From Pseudomonas capeferrum (GTDB taxonomy: Bacteria; Pseudomonadota; Gammaproteobacteria; Pseudomonadales; Pseudomonadaceae), in contig NZ_JAAMQM010000003.1 in NCBI RefSeq assembly GCF_013523055.1, positions 248,001 through 312,000 on the forward strand: a DNA stretch of 64,000 bases, read 5' to 3'. The notes beneath the pieces were generated by a model. The model was not told the DNA's origin, ran no database searches, and worked only from the letters and a program-made list of their open reading frames with translations. The position numbers were made by a program, and so were the translations under genes. Positions 61,288-64,000 of the stretch are shown piece by piece (position 1 is the stretch's first letter; every line of letters begins with the position of its first letter).

Positions 61288-61737
61288 ATGGATCTCGAAT
61301 ATGTCTTCGGCTACAGCGCCCCGATAATCGACGTTTATGCTGTGGGCGGCCCCTTCGGCAAGCGCAGGATTGCCCGCTGCGGAGCCGGCACGATCAGCGG
61401 CCCCAAGCTCAACGGCGAGGTGCTCGACGGCGCGCACGACTGGATACTCGACGGCCCCGACGGCTGGGGCCGGATCGACGTGCGCGCACAGTTCCGCACC
61501 CACGACGGCTGCGTGATTTACGCGCAGTATCTGGGGGTTCTCGAATACAACGAGAAGTACCGGGTGGCGGTTCGCAATGGCGGCGAGACCACCTTCGAGG
61601 ACCACTACTTCCGTAGCACTCCCCGCTTTGAAACGGACGCCCCCCAATATGCCTGGCTGACCCAATCGGTCTTCGTCGGACGGGGTCGCCTCCTGCCCGG
61701 ATTTTCCATCTGCTGGGAGATCTACCGGGTCACCTGA
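61288..61737 (+). CDS. DUF3237 (UPF0311) family protein
   Basis: A 149-residue protein: MDLEYVFGYSAPIIDVYAVGG, PFGKRRIARCGAGTISGPKLNGEVLDGAHDW and VRAQFRTHDGCVIYAQYLGV match the DUF3237 beta-barrel family found in many proteobacterial catabolic clusters. No catalytic residues are known, and function is unknown. I start it at ATG 61288; an in-frame TTG at 61264 directly after the thiolase stop is an alternative. It is the last gene of the operon and is followed by a strong terminator. Confidence 0.78.
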   Translation: MDLEYVFGYSAPIIDVYAVGGPFGKRRIARCGAGTISGPKLNGEVLDGAHDWILDGPDGWGRIDVRAQFRTHDGCVIYAQYLGVLEYNEKYRVAVRNGGETTFEDHYFRSTPRFETDAPQYAWLTQSVFVGRGRLLPGFSICWEIYRVT

Positions 61738-61815
61738 ACCACTGGGAGCGCGGATTGGTGGAATGGCCGAGGATGCTTCCACCGCTTACCACGAAACGAC
61801 TAACCCATCACCAGC

Positions 61816-61848
61816 AAACACCCGGCCTTGTGCCGGGTGTTGTTTTTG
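61816..61848 (+). terminator. intrinsic terminator of the right-hand operon
   Basis: AACACCCGGC and GCCGGGTGTT form a ten-pair GC-rich hairpin, followed by GTTTTTGTT on the plus strand, about 80 bases after the DUF3237 stop. The flanking sequence 61738-61937 holds no gene. Confidence 0.9.
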
Positions 61849-61937
61849 TTCGGTGGGATGACGGATTACGCCACTGCGCGACTAATCCATTCTACGACTG
61901 AACCAGGGAGCGCCCCTGAGCGGCTCCCGCGTCGTCC

Positions 61938-62402
61938 TTACAGCGTAAACTCCTCGACCAGTTGCACCAGATTGCCGTCATGATCATGGAACAGGAACGA
62001 CTTCAGCCGCCCACCACCCACAGCCCATACGTACTCGGTCTGGGTCTGGTAACCCGCCGTGCGGATGGTCTGGAACCATTGGTCGATATCGCTCACACGC
62101 AAGGCCAGTTCGGTAATGCCGGTATGGCCGTAGCCGAGATACTCCCTTGGCGTCCGCTGCACCTGCGGATTTTCCGGCTGCTGCAGCTCGAGCTTGGCCC
62201 CCGTGGCGGAGGCCAGCATGACCATGCGCGATCTCGCGCCGCGCACGTGGAAAATGTCATCCAGGGTGCCCGGGGCGAAGAACGCTCCCTCCTCGTCAGG
62301 GATCCGCGTATCGATATAGACCGAAAACCCCAAGGTATCCCGGTAAAGCCTGAGCGCCAGTTCCATATCGCTGACCACCAAACACATGTGATGGAAGTCC
62401 AT
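61938..62402 (-). CDS. VOC-family (glyoxalase-fold) protein
   Basis: A 154-residue single VOC protein: MDFHHMCLVVSDMELALRLYRDTLGFSV, then GITELALRVSDIDQWFQTIRTAG and SFLFHDHDGNLVQLVEEF. His4 or His5 and the C-terminal Glu could provide metal ligands as in methylmalonyl-CoA epimerase or glyoxalase. Since propionyl/methylmalonyl-CoA may arise from methyl-branched chains, an epimerase-like role is conceivable, but many VOC proteins have other functions. It lies 90 bases downstream of the RND transporter start-to-stop direction, likely in one transcript with it. Confidence 0.72.
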   Translation of the reverse strand: MDFHHMCLVVSDMELALRLYRDTLGFSVYIDTRIPDEEGAFFAPGTLDDIFHVRGARSRMVMLASATGAKLELQQPENPQVQRTPREYLGYGHTGITELALRVSDIDQWFQTIRTAGYQTQTEYVWAVGGGRLKSFLFHDHDGNLVQLVEEFTL

Positions 62403-62492
62403 TGCAGTAATCCTCGTTCTTGTTGGATTTTCTCGTCAGAGTTTGGCGTAGCGGACGCCGGGTATCGCCCCCCGGCGCCACGCTTTCAGGTC

Positions 62493-64000
62493 TCAGCCAT
62501 GCGCACGCAGCTTGGGTGGCAGCAGGCTCAGCACGGCCGGGATGATCAAAATCGCCCCCACCATGTTCCACAGGAACATGATCGCCAGCAGCAAGCCCAT
62601 GTCGGCCTGAAACTTGATGTCGGAGAGCAGCCAGGTCGCCACGCCCAAGGCCAGCGTAACGGCGGTCACCGCAATGGCTGCCCCCGTGGTCTTGAGCGTT
62701 TCGCCATAGGCCTCCTTCAGGCTCATGCCCATCCGCAGGTAGTTTTCGAGGCGATTGTAGAGATAGATGCCGTAATCGACGCCTATTCCCACCCCCAGCA
62801 CTATCACCGGCAAGGTCGCCACTTTGACGCCGAGTCCGAGCCTGGCCATGATCGCCTCGCACAGTATCGAAGTGATGAGCAGCGGCAGGATCAGAGCGAC
62901 GGTGACCCGCCATGACTTGAATTCCCAGAACACCAGCAGGGCGACCACGGCGTAGACCAGAAGTAGCATCAGGCGCTCAGCCTGCTTGACCACGATATTG
63001 GTCACTGCCTCGATACCCGCATTACCCGCGGCGAGGAGAAATTCGGCATGCTCGTTGTTGTTCTCGGCAGCGAAGCCCTCCACCGAGGCAACCACCCGCG
63101 CCAGGGTGTCTGCCTTGTGGTCTTCGAGAAACAGCAGGATCGACAGCATCGAGCAGTCGTATTTGTAGAAATCCTGCCGTGTCATACGCATGATATTGCT
63201 GGAGACGTACTCGTCCCTGGACAGTCCGTACCATTTCAGATTGCCGCCCTGGGTAGCGGCGATCAGGGCCTTCATGTCCATGGCCAGCGACTGGATACCG
63301 ACCACACCATCGACATCGCTCATTACCGCCTGGAAGCGATCCACCGCCGAGATCACCGGATAGGTACCGCAACTGCCCGGCTGGGTTTTGACCATGACCA
63401 CGAACAGATCGGCGCTGTTGGCGTAGTTGGCGCTCAGGAAAGCGACGTCCCTGTTGTAGCGCGAATCCGCCCGCAATTCCGGCGCCCCCGGATCGAGATC
63501 GCCGATGCGCAGGTCCCGCGCCATGTACAGCGATACGCCGAGCACCGCCAGGCCGACCAGCACGACCCCGACCGCCCAGCGTCGCTCGGTCAGCCGCGAC
63601 AGGAACGCGCCGGTCACCCGCCGCACCAGAGATTTGTCCTGCTCGCTCACCTTGAGCGCACGGTGGCGCAATCCTCTCTGCGAAATGTCGGTGTAGGACA
63701 TGATCACCGGCAGTAGGAAGATCTTGGTGAAGATGATCACCAGCACACCGACGCAAGCGCTGATCGCCAGTTCCCGGATAACGCCGATATCTATCACCAG
63801 CAGGGTGGAAAAACCGACCACGTTGCACAGCAGGGCGATGGAACCGGGCACGAACAGCAGGCGGAAGGTCGCCTTCGCCGCCTCCATGCTGGAAAGCCCC
63901 TGGAGACGCTCCGCCACCATGGTATTGATATTCTGGATCGCATGGCTGACGCCGATGGCGAAGGTCAGGAACGGCACCAGGGTCGAATAAGGATCGAGCG
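62493..64000 (-). CDS. MMPL/RND-family transporter (N-terminus beyond window)
   Basis: About 502 C-terminal residues; the frame stays open to the window edge (in-frame residues LDPYSTLVPF at the edge), so the start is outside. Repeated features: a membrane block with FAIGVSHAIQNINTMVAERL, a periplasmic loop (FVVMVKTQPGSCGTYPVISAVDRF) and a second block of helices with VLGVGIGVDYGIYLYNRLENYLRMGMSLKEAYGETLKTTGAAI. This is the RND superfamily/MMPL type that moves lipids and hydrophobic compounds. In some steroid- and terpenoid-degrading bacteria such carriers accompany DUF1302/DUF1329 genes; whether these follow cannot be seen. Confidence 0.88.
   Translation of the reverse strand, partial: LDPYSTLVPFLTFAIGVSHAIQNINTMVAERLQGLSSMEAAKATFRLLFVPGSIALLCNVVGFSTLLVIDIGVIRELAISACVGVLVIIFTKIFLLPVIMSYTDISQRGLRHRALKVSEQDKSLVRRVTGAFLSRLTERRWAVGVVLVGLAVLGVSLYMARDLRIGDLDPGAPELRADSRYNRDVAFLSANYANSADLFVVMVKTQPGSCGTYPVISAVDRFQAVMSDVDGVVGIQSLAMDMKALIAATQGGNLKWYGLSRDEYVSSNIMRMTRQDFYKYDCSMLSILLFLEDHKADTLARVVASVEGFAAENNNEHAEFLLAAGNAGIEAVTNIVVKQAERLMLLLVYAVVALLVFWEFKSWRVTVALILPLLITSILCEAIMARLGLGVKVATLPVIVLGVGIGVDYGIYLYNRLENYLRMGMSLKEAYGETLKTTGAAIAVTAVTLALGVATWLLSDIKFQADMGLLLAIMFLWNMVGAILIIPAVLSLLPPKLRAHG

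Noticed and set aside
7630..64000. Classical steroid degradation locus.
   Set aside because: No KstD, KshAB, HsaC-type extradiol dioxygenase or IpdAB pair is visible in the window; only general side-chain-type enzymes are shared.
1..64000. CRISPR arrays, rRNA or tRNA genes.
   Set aside because: No regularly spaced repeats and no cloverleaf or rRNA-like segments were recognised on either strand.

Overview
The window looks like chromosomal DNA of a Pseudomonas-type gammaproteobacterium. It is GC-rich, its genes have clear Shine-Dalgarno sites, its left end carries integrative-conjugative-element genes of the PFGI-1/ICEclc type, and it has a MalT-like LuxR regulator and the fatty-acid-oxidation gene families common in that genus. 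The species cannot be fixed from sequence alone. All family names below come from recognising motifs by eye; no database search was run.

Left end (1-7.4 kb): the distal part of an ICE. It holds the C-terminus of a TraU-like TIGR03756 protein, a TIGR03755 (PFL_4711-like) protein, a small membrane protein, a TraG-N-like mating-pair protein, a convergent DUF3742 membrane protein, a PIN/Phd-type toxin-antitoxin pair and a MobH (TraI_2) relaxase. No integrase or tRNA attachment site follows the relaxase. A frameshifted scrap of an outer-membrane barrel gene lies there instead, and catabolic genes begin about 500 bases later.

Rest (7.6-64 kb): one very large acyl-CoA catabolic island in several transcription units. 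(i) A lone acyl-CoA dehydrogenase (minus strand), then an alpha-methylacyl-CoA racemase and an SDR (plus strand). (ii) A 243-bp MITE-like element and a 918-residue LuxR/MalT-type regulator. (iii) A 13-gene plus-strand operon (15.4-28.6 kb) with two aminoglycoside-phosphotransferase-like kinases, acyl-CoA dehydrogenases (one of ACAD10/11 type), a second racemase, a crotonase, several SDRs, an alcohol dehydrogenase, an MFS transporter, a nitroreductase and an exported protein. (iv) A minus-strand series of 22 genes (28.6-50.8 kb) with a CoA ligase, four acyl-CoA dehydrogenases (two as an adjacent pair), five crotonases including a MenB/BadI-like one, MaoC hydratases, DECR/PECR-like reductases, a BadH-like SDR, MmgE/PrpD and AtuA families. 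(v) A chemoreceptor. (vi) A seven-gene plus-strand operon (53.0-61.7 kb) with an HMG-CoA-synthase-like/DUF35 fusion, an SCPx-type thiolase, a CoA-transferase, a FadB-like bifunctional enzyme, an HSD10-like SDR, a second thiolase and a DUF3237 protein. (vii) A VOC protein and a truncated MMPL/RND transporter at the right edge.

Taken together, the content suggests complete breakdown of a hydrophobic carboxylic acid (or a precursor of one) that is methyl-branched (two racemases), probably contains an alicyclic ring (BadH- and BadI-like enzymes) and passes through 4-hydroxyacyl-CoA intermediates (kinase plus ACAD10/11-type pairs). A cyclic terpenoid or naphthenic-type acid would fit. No ring-hydroxylating oxygenase, P450, ketosteroid dehydrogenase or biotin carboxylase is present, so the classical steroid, diterpene (dit) and citronellol (atu/liu) routes are not encoded as such. 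A 17-base motif found near three transcription-unit starts may tie parts of the island to one repressor that is not encoded in the window.
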